From NCBI GenBank assembly GCA_034440615.1, contig JAOTOM010002909.1:1-64000 (forward strand): a DNA stretch of 64,000 nt, read 5' to 3'. Shown one piece after another: positions 43,491 through 56,069 of this stretch. The number at the start of each line of letters is the position of its first letter. Position 1 is the first letter of the stretch. The position numbers and the translations under genes are program-made. Source of the DNA: Ashinkailepas kermadecensis (taxonomy: Eukaryota > Arthropoda > Thecostraca > Neolepadidae). Below the pieces are notes generated by a model. It ran no database searches, had not been told where the DNA came from, and saw only the letters and a program-made list of their open reading frames with translations.

Positions 43491-45490
43491 GGCCGATGGC
43501 AGTCTCAGCGAGTAGTATCAATAGTAGAATCAGCGGGCGATCAAACGAGCGATGAACTTCAACACGGAACACAGACCTCTCGACGCTAAGCGATGCGAGC
43601 GCCTGGTCCTTGTGTTTACGCTATATTATGTATTGGAGAAGAGTTGGCGGTTCAGAGGCTACTGCACCACAAACCGTGTGCAATATTAGCGCTCTTTGTA
43701 TGGTGCTACGATGCAAGTTGAACGACTGGTGTTTCATATCGGTTGCAACCACGCCAACTTCGAAGCTGATCTTGCATGTTGGGCATGCAGGGTATCATAT
43801 ATGACGTGACATACATTCAGATTGGTGTGGAATGTATTCTCCAGCTAAAAGTAGCTATTTAGATATTTGTTGGCTAAAATACGGACTATTCCATAGTAGA
43901 AATGGCCAAACCAGGGTAATCTTGCACGCCGAGTTCATTTGTGATATAATTGGGCCAGAAATTCGAGTTGAAAATTCATTGTATTTTTATATTTTGTGGA
44001 ACAATTTTCAAAACGGTTGAAATTTATATTTTCCTCGAAAATGTTTATGGGGTGGACACATAAATGTGGTTTGGTGGCAACGATTGCCTTTTCTGAATGC
44101 CATCTTTCTCGAGGATGTCATCTTCATCACATGTTTTCCCGGCCATTGACCCTGACGGGATCGGTGACCTTGACCTTTGCACGTGTCACTTGTGTTAAGC
44201 TAAGTCTTCAGTTTGCCTATCATCAATATTGAAGTGCGAAATCGGCCAGGATTCCACAACTGTGACGCAGACTGGTGACTGACTGCACATCGGCATTGGC
44301 CTGTTTGACCTGACCTGGAAAGTCAACCAAAAGAGATGAGAGACAAATGTTCCAAGTAGCTCCAAAAGTTCAAGGATGTAGCTACACCAAGCCCTTTACC
44401 GCAGCTATATCTTTCTTAGAACAAGAATTGGTGGGGGGCAATCCCCCCCCCCCCCCACACACACACACTGCGGGGGAAAATTATCCCACATCACGATGGT
44501 TAAGATAGAGCGGTACGGCCCAGAACACAGGTTCACACAAAACTACCATGAAACCCATCAGAACACGGAAGTAAGCACAGCCTACCACAGCCTGATCGAC
44601 TGTGCAATGCATTTTGTGTGTACAATGATCCATTTCAATGTTCGCTTCACATTTTGACTCATGCCAAGCACCTACTTTAAGCACTGACTACATCGGCATG
44701 TACATTTTTTCATTGGCTCTTCCTTTTATCTGTGTCCTTAAACATTGAATTGGTATATACCACTTTGGTACGATATGCGAGTACCACTATAACTGCATGC
44801 CAACTTGTTGCACATCTGTAGTGAATAATCGCCTCCGACTAGTTATCGTGTATTCCTCTGTGTGAACCATTAAGGGTACTTTGACGTTGCGAGATATTCT
44901 CGCAGGTACTGGCTGGTGATTGTATTGGACTGTCGAGCGACAACCATGCGCTAAGTGGAGGGCGAATGTCGGCAGCCGCTAGAAATTGTCCACATTATCG
45001 TCGTCCACTGCACGTGGAGGGTTGTTGGATACATTGAAACGCAGCTGTTGTTATCCGCTGGTGCATATCTCGGTACTGATGTCGATTGAGGTGGTCGATT
45101 GAAATCTATGAAATACCGACACGACGTGGTTTGCTCAGCATAATACTGCGTACTTGGCGTTTATTTTGTGGGTAAAAATCAGATTACCTCTCCAAAATGT
45201 AAGGACGGAAGTGTTCGTTCGATATACGCTGAGCTCTACATTATTTTAAAGGAAAATAGAATCGGGTGAAGACGATAAAAACGCGATAAATCTATTGAGT
45301 CGGGTCGGCTTTCCATAGCCATAGGGGACACCCCTCTGCGGGACGACGGGTTTGTGTCCGTTCCGGTGGAAAATCATCGGGTCGCGGCGAAGACGTCGCT
45401 TGCAGTATACTTCAGTGCCATGTGATAAGATGTGAGTGCAGCCAATGCCTATCGAGTCAGGTTGGACGATTACGTCAGCTGCTGGGATGT
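43491..45490. other. Non-coding stretch
   Basis: No gene supported. A C-run followed by (CA)n is at 44,444-44,468. Scattered TGACCTTGACC words at 44,150-44,320. Confidence 0.5.
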
Positions 45491-45495
45491 CGTTC

Positions 45496-46239
45496 AGCTA
45501 CATATATGACGCGTGCGACGATTGTGATCGATATAAGCTTTTTATTTGTGCGCGTACCAATTGAACCAATTAAAATGCAGCATTTCTGTGGCAATAGCTA
45601 AACAGCTTCCGCCAAAGCAGCTTCGAAACCCATCGATCAATCGGCGAGTTTGCTTTAGGAAATTTAACCGAAACAAAGTAGGGAGATTTACCTTATCAGG
45701 CAGGGATGCTAGAATTGCAATGTAGCTGCGGATAATGACAAGTACCTGAGTAGCGATGCAGAGCGGATGGGCGGGGGATGGCAGGACGCGTCCCCCACAA
45801 ACTTCGTGAGCTTTAACATTGCGCCCATAATGCTACATACAAGTCTGCTTAAAAACCTCGTCCCCCTACCTAAAATGTGTCGCGACGCCCATTACAGTTT
45901 TATTTTTATTTTGCCTTTCCAATAGGAAACAATATCGTGATTTAGAAAGCTCGAGATTCTAGAGTGTTGCGTCAGTATGGGTATTTTACATCCTTTTGGA
46001 GGGGTCATTTCCCCCTAACCAAAATTATACAGGGCGCACGTGCTACCACGCCAGCCAATCTCCCGTGGGACGGATTTGACATGTGAATATAAATACATAT
46101 GTATTGTATGGAGTTGCGTTTCACGAAAGCTATTCTTTCTTTTGTCACAACAATTCTCCACTGTAATTGGTGAACTCTGCGCGCGCACAGATAAAAACTG
46201 ATATCGATCACAATCGCCACATGCGTCATATATGTAGCT
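45496..46239. repeat. Inverted repeat of about 95 bp, 0.65 kb apart
   Basis: AGCTACATATATGACGCG at 45,496 and the following GATTGTGATCGATAT, TTTTATTTGTGCGCG and CAATT words are mirrored at 46,239 down to about 46,145, with roughly 75-80 percent agreement. It could be the ends of a decayed DNA element or two opposed copies of a repeat. Confidence 0.65.
45905..46016. repeat. 112-bp direct repeat, left copy
   Basis: TTTATTTTGCCTTTCCAATA at 45,905 recurs at 46,801. The 112 bp match at about 90 percent up to GGGGTCATTTCCCCCT. Between them lie the right part of the inverted pair and unique sequence. Confidence 0.9.
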
Positions 46240-46800
46240 AAACGACACCCCAGCAGCCGATTGCTATTGCCCAGGCTTGGGTGCAGCGACGAATTAAAAT
46301 CGTGTTTTTATGTCAGCATGTGCACTGACAGGCAATCCTTCGCCGTGGATGTCCTGAGAACCAATGCAACAATGTACAATACGTGGTGGCCGCGTCTCGG
46401 ACACAGTTGTTTATATATGCCGATTCGTACTGCAGTCTGCGACTAATTATCCTGTACAATGTACATAGTAAAGAGAGAGAGAGGGCGAGACGTAGCAAGT
46501 GATCTGTGATACCATGTATATCAGCTGGGTGGTATGTGGATGAGATAGGTGATTAATGCTGTGATAAATATATCTGCCAGCTGTTATTCTCACTCGACTT
46601 TAAGCCATAGCTTAAACCCGTACTCATCAAGCCGATGTGATGGCAATAAATCGCTGGTGGCCAGTCAGCGGACGCCGTTCAGCAAGTGCGTGCTGTGCCA
46701 TCTCCACAGACAACATCCGATCAGTACACATCACTCATCACACGTCCAGTGCAGTTTAGCCAGCAGCTCGCTGTATTACGCGCACTGTCAGGAAGTTGAT

Positions 46801-46912
46801 TTTATTTTGCCTTTCCAATAGGAATCAAGATCGTGATTTAGAAAGCTCAGGATTCTAGGGTGTTGCGTCAGTATGGGGATTTAACATCCTTTTCGAGGGG
46901 TCATTTCCCCCT
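46801..46912. repeat. 112-bp direct repeat, right copy
   Basis: Partner of 45,905-46,016 at an offset of exactly 896 bp with no length change. Could be solo terminal repeats of one element or a dispersed repeat inserted twice. Confidence 0.9.
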
Positions 46913-47322
46913 CCCCAATACTGATACATTGGCCTCCCAATGTTCATGGACAATAAGTTCGGAGTGCACCCTAACCCCGCCGAACGGACATTTCCTGGGG
47001 TCAGGGTCTCGACACCTGCCAAAAGCTTATGCCAACTTCAGATCTGAATGATTTTTTCCCGATTGCTTCCCCGTGGCGAATCCAGGATTTGTCTAAGGGG
47101 GCATCCAAAAGCTTGGTGCCACCTAGACTTTAGTGCCCCTTCCCCCTGAAGCTGACTGATCTCCGTAGCCCGGGGCTTCGCAATCGGCCCGAGGTCCACT
47201 TCGTCAGCTGTGTGCCCCTCTTCATCAGCGTGAGATACCAAAGCCGGCCCAGGGATCATGCACGTCCGGTCCGGTCGGCTTAGGGGTCTTCTTCATTGTT
47301 GCTGGATGTCGCTTCCCACTTA

Positions 47323-50041
47323 GCTTCGGGTGCCACCATCACGTCCGTGAAGTTGGCAAGAGTTCGATCGATATTCATATTCAGCAGAAATCGACGACCC
47401 CTTCGATTTCGCCCAAACTCGGTGAGACGGTAGTCCCAAGGTCCCTGACCCACCATGCAGACGCATTTCACGGGGCATCGAATGGTTTGACCTCCAGAGG
47501 TCAACATAGGTCAACCACACAATAATGCCCCAATATCTACATTATATAGACCATTCGATCCGCAACGACACGCTGATTCTGAAACTGCTCTCATTTATCC
47601 CGTAGCACAAACGGTTAATGCGTTATGACCAATTATGTAATTTTGTTTCCCACAGCATTGCTTCCCACACATTCCCATGCATTATTCACATTCCCATTCC
47701 GGGAATGTGTATGAAATACACATAGTTGTAACGCCAATAACGTGGGCAGTCCAACGGTGGCATTAGAATCATTGACGTCCGATTAATTCCAGAGATGTAT
47801 CAAAATATGTTCCGATAAAATCAGTTTTGGACTCAATGGTAAATTTTCTATCGGGTTTAGCATGTTGCGACCCCTTCTATTTTTTTTTATCGCCACAAAC
47901 GTATGCAATGCCAAAACACGTCGACAACTCACGCCGTTTCCCGGGGCATCGAAAGATGTGACCTCCAGAGGTCAACGAGTTCCAGTTCGATATTCGACTT
48001 TGACCTATATGTGAGGATGGAGCATGTGACTGTCATCAGTTGGCATGCTCAAGTCGTAATGGAAGAAAGAAAATCAATAACGCTTCAAATCTGAAGCGAA
48101 ATTTCAACGGTCAAGGAGCCATGTGACCTTGTCAGGTCAGAGGTCATGTCAGGTCAAGCCGTTCACATGATGGAATGTGCATAAAAGACACATAGTTGTA
48201 ATGCCAATAACGTGGGGAGTCCAACGGTGGCATTAGAATCATTGAAGTCAGATTAATTCCGGAGATATATCAAAATATGTTCCGATAAAATCAGTTTTGA
48301 ACCCAATGGTAAATTTCCTGTAGGGTTTAGCATAGGACCGTGCGGTCCCAACGAGAAGACTGACCAGTCAGTTTGAGCTTGCACCCACGTCGCTTAATGC
48401 ATGCAACGTGTCCTGTAATACCGAAATCTGACAGCCTTCTCTGCTGAGGATCTACACTTAGCTCTCTGACATTTCTTTTTAATACAAATCATCAGCATCT
48501 TAGTGCACTATTATTCGTCTTCCAACCACACTGGTTTGCTAAGTACCACAAAGCTGAACACATTTCGCATGCAATTGGTTCACATGAGTTACGGAAACGT
48601 CTCATTGTAAATGTCTGATAATTTCGTCATTAATTTTTGCGATGCATTTTTACCAATTAGTCCCAACTTTGCTTGCATACAATATCTTAGTTTAGTCAAT
48701 CCCATAATTCTTGAGAAGCATGGTGTTGGACATTATTTTACTGCAATTCCGAACAAACAGCTCAGTGTTTATTGCGATCACGGTTAATTGAAGCGCTTAG
48801 TCAAAATGGGGTTTTGAGTAAAACCGGTTTCAATCCCGTCTCAGGATCGTCATCAGTTCATTTTATTTCAGTAAGGTTAAAAAATGACATCACGTTCACA
48901 TTATAATTATTTACACACAACGTTTACCATTGGGTCCAAAACTGATTTTATCGGAACATATTTTGATATATCTCCGGAATTAATCGGACGTCAATGATTC
49001 TAGTGCCACCGTTGGACTGCCCACGTTATTGGCGTTACAACTGTGTGTCTTTTATACACATTCCATCATGTGAACGGCTTGACCTGACATGACCTCTGAC
49101 CTGACAAGGTCACATGGCTCCTTGACCGTTGAAATTTCGCTTCAGATTTGAAGCGTTATTGATTTTCTTTCTTCCATTACGACTTGAGCATGCCAACTGA
49201 TGACAGTCACATGCTCCATCCTCACATATAGGTCAAAGTCGAATATCGAACTGGAACTCGTTGACCTTTGGAGGTCACATCTTTCGATGCCCCGGGAAAC
49301 GGCGTGAGTTGTCGACGTGTTTTGGCATTGCATACGTTTGTGGCGATTAAAAAAAAAATCGAAGTGGTCGCGATTTCCAGTCCCGCACGGTCCCATGAAA
49401 TTGGAATAGAAACAGGAAAAAAAAGAAAAAAGAAGAAATAGAAATATAAAATTTCCCTATAGAAAATTAACCATTGGGTCCAAAACTGATTTTACCGGAA
49501 CATATTTTGATATATCTCCGGAATTAATCGGACGTCAATGATTCTAATGCATTGACGTCTTTTATATAGACTTTTATATGACTTTTATATAGACGGGCAG
49601 GTGGGTTGGACTGCCCACGTTATTGGCGTTACAACTATGCGCATTTCATACACATTCCCAGAATGGCAATGTGAATAATTCATGGGAATGTTTGGCAGGC
49701 AATGCTGTGGGAAACAAAATTGCATAATTGGTCATAACTCATTAACCGTTTGTGCTAGGGGATAAATGAGAGCAGTTTCAGAATCTGCGTATCGTTGCGG
49801 ATTGAATGGTCTATACAACTAAGATATTCTGGCATTATTGCGTGGTTGACCTATGTTGACCTCTGGAGGTCAAACCATTCGATGCCACGTGAAATGCGTC
49901 TGCATGGTGGGTCAGGGAGTTTGGGACTACCGTCTCACCGAGTTTGGGCGAAATCGAAGGGGTCGTCGATTTCTGCTGAATATGAATATCGAACTCCTGC
50001 CAACTTCACGGACGTTGCCACCATCCCCGAAACTTCAGAAT
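47323..50041. mobile_element. 2.7-kb foldback element, two modules per arm
   Basis: The left arm has module A (47,323-47,870) then module B (47,875-48,330); the right arm has B inverted (48,928-49,392) then A inverted (49,460-50,041). A and B are themselves related: both contain GGGGCATCGAA, GACCTCCAGAGGTCAAC and a core of about 120 bp from CAATAACGTGGG to AAAATCAGTTTTG. The core therefore occurs four times, two each way. A spacer (48,362-48,925) separates the arms and has no frame of note. Small frames inside the arms (for example 47,903-48,094 and its mirror 49,142-49,396) exist in two copies only because the DNA does. Insertions such as 49,550-49,610 disturb the right A module. Confidence 0.8.
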
Positions 50042-50339
50042 GGTCTGTCAAACTTTCAGTTGCAGCATCGTTGCACGTAAAAAACGCTCATTCGCTCAAT
50101 AAACACTATACAAAGAAATGCTCATTGCCTCCCGAAACGTTCTGAACAATTTTCCTGAGGAACTGCTCCCGTGAGAACTTGGTAGCATGGAGCCGAAGAG
50201 CAACAAGATGTCAAGAGGGAGGGGGAGTTCCATTATCTGAGAAAACATTTTGTGGTTATTTTTCAACGAACGTAACGTTGGGTGTCGTTCTTCGCACAAC
50301 AGACGCTCTCCTCTCATCTCCTCTCGATTTCGAATTTGT

Positions 50340-50640
50340 CACTGTGTGAGTGCCACAATGTGTGTGCCACCGTGCGTGTGGCAATGTGCCACAGTGGAGT
50401 GCCACAATGTGTGTGCCACAGTGCGTGCGGCAATGTGCCACAGCGGAGTGCCACAATGTTAGTCACAGCGCTGGTGCAACTGTACCTATGTGCCATGGTG
50501 TGGGTGTCACATTGTGCAGCACAGTGTTCCACAGCTTGGCCAGCACGACATGTGCCACGGTGTGGGTATCAAATTGTGCCAGTGTGGGTGCCATATTGTG
50601 CCACGGTGTGGGTGCCATATTGTGCCACCCGGCTGATTAC
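50340..50640. repeat. Tandem repeat of GTGCCACAATGTG type
   Basis: Units of about 49-50 bp (GAGTGCCACAATGTGTGTGCC, then GCAATGTGCCACAG) repeat two to three times, then 26-30-bp units GTGCCACGGTGTGGGTGCCA and ATATT follow to 50,630. Frames open on both strands. Confidence 0.8.
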
Positions 50641-50840
50641 TCACACGCGAAGCTGTCCGGCCGCGGGCGGGCCAGACACAGCCACGGCTGGCAGCCGGCC
50701 GACGCCAGCTGTGGCCGCCGGCGCACCAGAGCTGACCGCTCGTCGTCCAGGTCGTCATAGGTCACCACTGACGGCGGCGGCGGCTGGTCAGCCCACATGA
50801 GCTCGGCCGGTGGTGGTGCGCTCGTCCAGTGCCGGACTCG
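50637..50840 (-). CDS. Possible terminal coding exon, minus strand
   Basis: Reading minus from about 50,840 to a TAA at 50,637 gives PPPPSVVTYDDLDDE, then RSALVRRRPQL and a Cys-containing end DSFACE. Codons are GC3-biased (GAC, CTG, GTG, CGG), as in the LRR gene 8 kb away, and the acidic YDDLDDE stretch looks protein-like. An in-frame stop lies just upstream near 50,924, and no convincing splice acceptor is seen. A plus-strand alternative is given in the next entry. Product unknown. Confidence 0.22.
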   Translation of the reverse strand, partial: RVRHWTSAPPPAELMWADQPPPPSVVTYDDLDDERSALVRRRPQLASAGCQPWLCLARPRPDSFACE

Positions 50841-51345
50841 GGCTGCCACCGGCTGTCTCGACGGGTCGGACTGCGACGGCTGCCGAGTCGGCCGGACGGC
50901 GATCCAGGACAACACCACCGCTCACCCTCTCACCCACACCACAGCACTGGCATCGCTGAGCATCACCGGCCTCGCAGCGAATCACCTCGCGCGCGCCGAC
51001 GCGCCGGCGTGTGAAGACGCCTCTCGGAGTAGGCACTCCAATCGGTCGACTGTCGCCTGGTTGTCGACACGTCCGCGTCGTCCCCCAGCCGCGCGCTCAC
51101 GCTGCCAGTGGTGCCGGGCGGGCTGGTGGCGCGGTCGGCGAGCCGTCACGGGGTCGCGCCACACACCCCAGCTGACTACCTGCTGCGGGTGCCGCGCCGC
51201 TCCGGTCATGAACGCCGGCCGGCGGCGCCCGCGGCAGCGCCGACCGCCAGCGTCCGCCCGGCGCCACCGGTCATCACCCTCTCGCTGCGCTCTCTCACCC
51301 CTCACGGACTTGGGTGGGAGGTTGGGGCTGTCGTAGCGGGCGGAC
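50840..51345 (+). other. GC-rich, coding-like island of uncertain strand
   Basis: Strongly GC- and CpG-rich. On the plus strand a frame from about 51,033 (after a TAG that could end an intron) reads VVDTSASSPSRALTLPVV, then ADYLLRVP and a Pro/Ala-rich tail with GC3-biased codons; an upstream frame includes TALASLSITGLAANHLA. On the minus strand the same DNA gives Arg-rich text, which looks less like protein. It could be exons of a GC3-rich gene or a CpG island. No domain is recognised. Confidence 0.3.
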
Positions 51346-54048
51346 GGCGTTCCGCACGCTACCGAACCGAGGTGGAAATGGACATTCAGAGTCATTCAGA
51401 CTGCTTGGCTTTCCGAGAAGCTTATATACGTACGTTTGTGTTTCTATCAGTGACGCGGAACGATCGGTGGCTTCCCTCAATGTCTCTCTATTGGGGGATG
51501 AGCACTGTCTCACCTTGATGGGGTTGATGGGGTCTCAGTCTTGACCAACATATTTGAGGAAAAATCATCCAGAAAATATCCAGCAGATTAAAAGATTAAG
51601 AATTCACATGGAACGTGAACAACAACCAAATGGACGAAAATACCGGTATAACGTGGAGCGGCCGCGAGACAGTGGATCAAATGCGGTGTGGATCTGGACT
51701 GGATTGCTCCAGGCTCTGCGGACCCATCTACTGAGAACCCATCTTTTTTCGGGGGAGGGGAAGATGGATCATTCGTACAGCGGTTTCAATTCCCTGGAAG
51801 GGCGCCACTGAAAATAAATAAATCGAAGGGTGTCCTCGGATATCTCAAAAGGATTTTTTTTCTCAGAGGGACGCCGTCTGCCGATAGGGGGCGGGACACA
51901 CTGGCACTTCCCGCAGTGACGCCTTCAGAAGAAAATTCGATGGGGCGAGGGTGCGGACGGACCTTCCCAGCAGTGCGCCATTTTTATCGGGGTTTCTCGT
52001 ATATATATTGTCGTATATCTCTGCCTCTGAATCCGCCAGGGGTGGAGCTAGGATTGGAGGTATTGAGGCGCACTGACACCTGTGGCTATGACACATCTGT
52101 GCATAGGTGTTGTTTTATGAATATTATTGAGGGGGCAAAGTGCCGCAGGATTGATGTAGGTATAAGATGTGACTGTTTCACACGCGCACCGAAGGAGTGG
52201 GGGAGGGGAGGGCGGAATCCGCCCGCTTCTGTTTTTACATTATCTCATAAACGGACGGCGATATTGTTATGTAATGTTGTGACTTGGTGAAACAAAATAG
52301 ATAAGCACATCGTATGCAACACAAAATCGAAATCCGTCAGTAAATACAGGAATTGCGGAGGTGCCAAATCGGCCGATCAGGTGGCGGCCCGCGAGCGTTC
52401 AAGGTCACAAAGACTTCGTCGGTACGGTGGAGCGGCAGTGCGGTGATGCAGTCGATCACTTCATTTGACCTTAAAAGCCTAGGGTCATGCAATTTGTACT
52501 GAAGCGAGATCACAACATCCACAATCTACCCTCCAAATTGTGTCAGTAGTTTCCAGAATCTTAGGGGCAGGGGCCGAATCCCTCCACTTCCTGTGCGTGT
52601 TATGCGAGAGGCCATTCGGCGCTCGTGTTAATCGACCCTGTCCTGAATGATGTTTGTATGCTAGATTTAGGCCACTTAGTCTGTTGATAGGACACATTTG
52701 CAATTTATGTGATACTGAAGATCAAGATAGAAATACAACCACACGTCTGGAAGACCAGGTTATCACTTAAGGGGTATATAATTGTCTGACTCAATTGAAA
52801 GCCCGACAAAAGAACAGGGAATGCAAGGGAAAGAACAGTTTCGAACCGTTCCGTTATATCAGTGTGCAAGAGTTACCCAACCACATTTCCGTCGTTACTC
52901 ATATATCAACGAATAACATACGAGCCAGCCAACACACATGCGTGATGGCGAACAATTAATATTTTATTAATATTAATATTTGTGGGCAAGACACACATAA
53001 ATATTCCCAGGTAGGGAATCATGGCTCCGGTCATACCATCATGCATTACACAGACTGAGACAGTGGAGCGGACTGCGTTCGGGCATTCAATATAAAATGT
53101 GGAGTTCTTATATGTAACTTTTCAATCGATTTGAGGTCATATTGATGTGTTCTTTCTTAATGGTGAAGAATGGAAATATTTCATATTTATAAAGTATAGT
53201 TGCCAGTAAAATCTACCTAACGCACCCGTCTTCACGCCAGTTCATCTCATATCAATATCACATGGAAAGAGGCCGAGTTCAAGATGTCTTCAAAATCCAA
53301 GCAAGCAAGATCAAGTGGGTCATTTGTATCACTGCGTTCGCTCGGAAAGCTCGCTCACTCTGTATGAACAGCCAGTGTAAGCTCTTAAGGTGAACGCTGC
53401 TTGGGAAACTTTTGTGGACGAATACATGCCAAGTATGGCTATATTTGGCAATCTAAATCAAATCAGGCATATCCTGGTCTTCAAATTCTAGTGACTTGTC
53501 ATGAAAATATAAAGAAGTGATGGCTGTTGCAAAATTCCCTGGTGAAGAAATAATGCAACGCCTTCACGCCTTTAATAATCTGAGGGCACATAACACACAA
53601 CTCAGAAGTAGTTAGGAACGACACCGTCATTTGCCATCTACCGCGGTGTCCCACCAACCGCCAGACTACAACACCAAGATGTACAAATGCATATGTGTGA
53701 CCATATCACACCCCTGAAACCGATCATATTACACCCCCTGTAGCCTCAACCCCGTTACTACTACCGGTACCCTACTAATAAGGGATTGCATGTGGTGGAA
53801 TGAAGCACCCGTCGTGAGCGATGTAAAAGGGAGCTTGATCCATGTCTTATAGCGTTTCTAAACACAAGTAGCAGAACAAATGTCGACATTGAATTGGGCC
53901 CGTCGTCACCAACATCAAGCGAAAACCTTGCAGATGCACACTTGCTGACCGTATTATCACAGACGCACACTTGCTAGGTGAACTACCAATGTTGAGGTCG
54001 TGTTGAGGATGTGAGACTGCACAATTATCTAGGAAAAAGCCGGTGCAC
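51346..54048. other. Non-coding stretch
   Basis: No gene supported. AGAGGGACGCCGTC-type words at 51,860 belong to the degenerate family described at 54.3 kb. ATTAATATT runs at 52,957-52,980. Confidence 0.5.
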
Positions 54049-54139
54049 ATGACCAGGGGAAAAGCAATGCTGGGAACAAAACCTGGCCACATGCGAGCAA
54101 GTGTGGTTTCTGCGAACGCGAAGGCCGGAATAACAGCAG
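54049..54139 (+). other. Possible small first exon with a consensus splice donor
   Basis: ATG 54,049 opens about 30 codons (MTRGKAMLGTKPGH, then MRASVVSANAKAG) running without a stop into CAG|GTAAGT at 54,137-54,145, a perfect donor. There is no other support, and one good donor is expected by chance in this much DNA. Confidence 0.18.
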
Positions 54140-54329
54140 GTAAGTGCAGTACAAGACATCAAATGTGCACCACTCTCTGGCTGTCCGATTCGCTGAAGTT
54201 TGGACATCGGGTGATGGGTCATGCACCATGTTGTAGCCCCGGGAAAAAGACCAGGATGTGCACAAAAAGGAATTGTTAAAACACAACATTTTGATGTCCG
54301 TGGCGCGGCGGCCCTGTCAGCGCCAGGGA

Positions 54330-55010
54330 CTCCTGCCAGGGGCGGATTCAGGAACTGTCATGGGGGCACTTGTCTGAAGGGGTGCCATTTCTTTGGAGGG
54401 GCGCCACCACAAAAGTACTTGGAGGCAGGGGTGGATGCAGGTGTGGCACTGAAGGCATATGTGCCGACATGGAAGTTGGCGCCCCTTCTGCCGGGAAAAT
54501 GCTCCACTTCGGAAAAGCTCGAGTACATCCCCATCGAATTTTACATCCAGACTCGTCCCTTTCAGAGGAAAAGGTGCCCTTTTGGTGTGTTCGAGTGCAT
54601 CCCCATCGAATTATTCAGCCAGAGGCGCTCCTTGGAAGGAAAAGACCCCCATCCAATGCGTTTGAGTGAACCCCCGAATTGATCAGCCAGATGCGCACCT
54701 TGGAAGGTAAAGGTGCCCCTCCGGGAAGGCCAGAGTGCACCCTATCGGTCATATTTTTAAGCTAGAGGCGCCTCTCAAGAGGATAATTTTCCCTCATGGC
54801 AATTTCTGAACTCGCTACTGCCTGGTGGGGTGTCTTTTCCTTTCGAGGGGAGCCTCTGGCCGAAAAATTCGAGCGGGGTCCATTCGAGCACACTGAAGAG
54901 ACGTCTTTTGATCTCGGAGGGGCGCTTCTAACGAAAAAAAATATACGGGGTTCATTCTAGCCTTCCCGGATGAGCGCCTTTTCCCGGCCGGAGGAGCGGC
55001 CACCTTCCAT
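54330..55010. repeat. Degenerate tandem family with GAGGGGCGCC and GTGCACCCC words
   Basis: Units of about 65-75 bp recur with heavy drift: GAGTGCATCCCCATCGAATT (two copies near 54,525 and 54,595), CAGCCAGAGGCGCTCCTTGG, GAAGGAAAAG, GGTGCCC. Similar words recur at 6,190-6,370, 46,960-47,030, 51,780-51,900 and 57,600-57,760. Frames to 153 codons across it are by-products. A GGGGCGGATTCAGG end like that of the 33.6-kb element starts the stretch. Confidence 0.6.
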
Positions 55011-55369
55011 AGGAGGGAGGCACATGCCCCCAGTTACCCCCCCCACCCTGTATCTGCCCCCGACTCCTGCATCTGCAAGCAAGCAGCTGGCCATGTTCAG
55101 GCTATCGCAGTTTTTTCCTTTCTCCGGAGAAGACAGACCTCAAGCCCACGCAGACGAACTGTGCGTTTCGGGTGGCTGGAATTCTGGAATTATGTGTCCA
55201 TCATCACGCAGGTGCGGATATAATCACGTTCAAGACGCCCAGTTTCGTGACCCTCACTGACGCCCTGAAGCGTAGGTTGGCGCAATCGCGAGCGGCCCTC
55301 CTGGAAGCCCCATTGCCCCGTCAGCAGCTGAGACCGGAAGCCTGCTCCTGTGGATGCACTCAGAACTAG

Positions 55370-55668
55370 GTACATACAACACGGTATGCTCTACGTGTCC
55401 GTGGGCTGTTAAAGGCCATTTCTTCAACGGCTGCGCAGGCTTGGGCAGCATTATCGCTGCCGTCAGAGGAAGCTCTTCTGGACCAACTGGCTACCGCAGC
55501 TGAAAGATTCTTGGAAGCCTCGGCTTCAGGCCTGGTGTCAGCAATGGCGGCAGGATGTTCAGCAGAGCAGACGGTGCCAGTTGGCGCAGTGTCTCCGGAC
55601 ACCAGTACGCTGGCCACACTACATGGTATTGTCGCGACGTTGACGGTGGCGGCCTGGAAACTATCCTG
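55370..55668 (+). CDS. Possible coding segment, Ala/Leu-rich, unknown
   Basis: From a possible acceptor (ACTAG at 55,365-55,369) about 98 codons run to TGA at 55,666-55,668. The product has amphipathic, helix-prone text (AAQAWAALSLPSEEALLDQL, then ATAAERFLEASASG). There is no ATG at its start. The opposite strand is also open (55,366-55,617), which lowers confidence. No family recognised. Confidence 0.22.
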
Positions 55669-56069
55669 AGTGACAGGTCACCAGAGTGAACGGACGGACG
55701 TCACTAGTCCCAGAGCCATCGGCGGGCCCATCGGCGGGGCCATCGGCGGGACCATCGGCGCTCCCGTTCCAATGCAGCCTGCAGTTTTATGCTTTTTGCT
55801 GCATGCCAATTTCCACTTCATATTGGGGGGGGGTGTTCACTATTGGAGGCGCAAAAGTGAACATTGAGGGGGCACACGCCCCTCAAAAAGCATACAAAAC
55901 AACACCACTGCATCTGTGACACTGACACAGTTGCGAGTCATGACACAGCTGGGGCTGACAACGGCGGCTCTGAACAGGCGGAGCCGGGATATCCACCACA
56001 TGAACACGGCCACGGAAGATCAGGCTTTTTGAACATTTCTTCAATATAACTCCCATGGGCTTGCGGTGA

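Noticed and set aside
52441..52470. Further ultra-short retroposon copy (ATGCAGTCGAT match)
   Set aside because: The match is only 11 bases and neither the GCGCCC side nor the tail follows.
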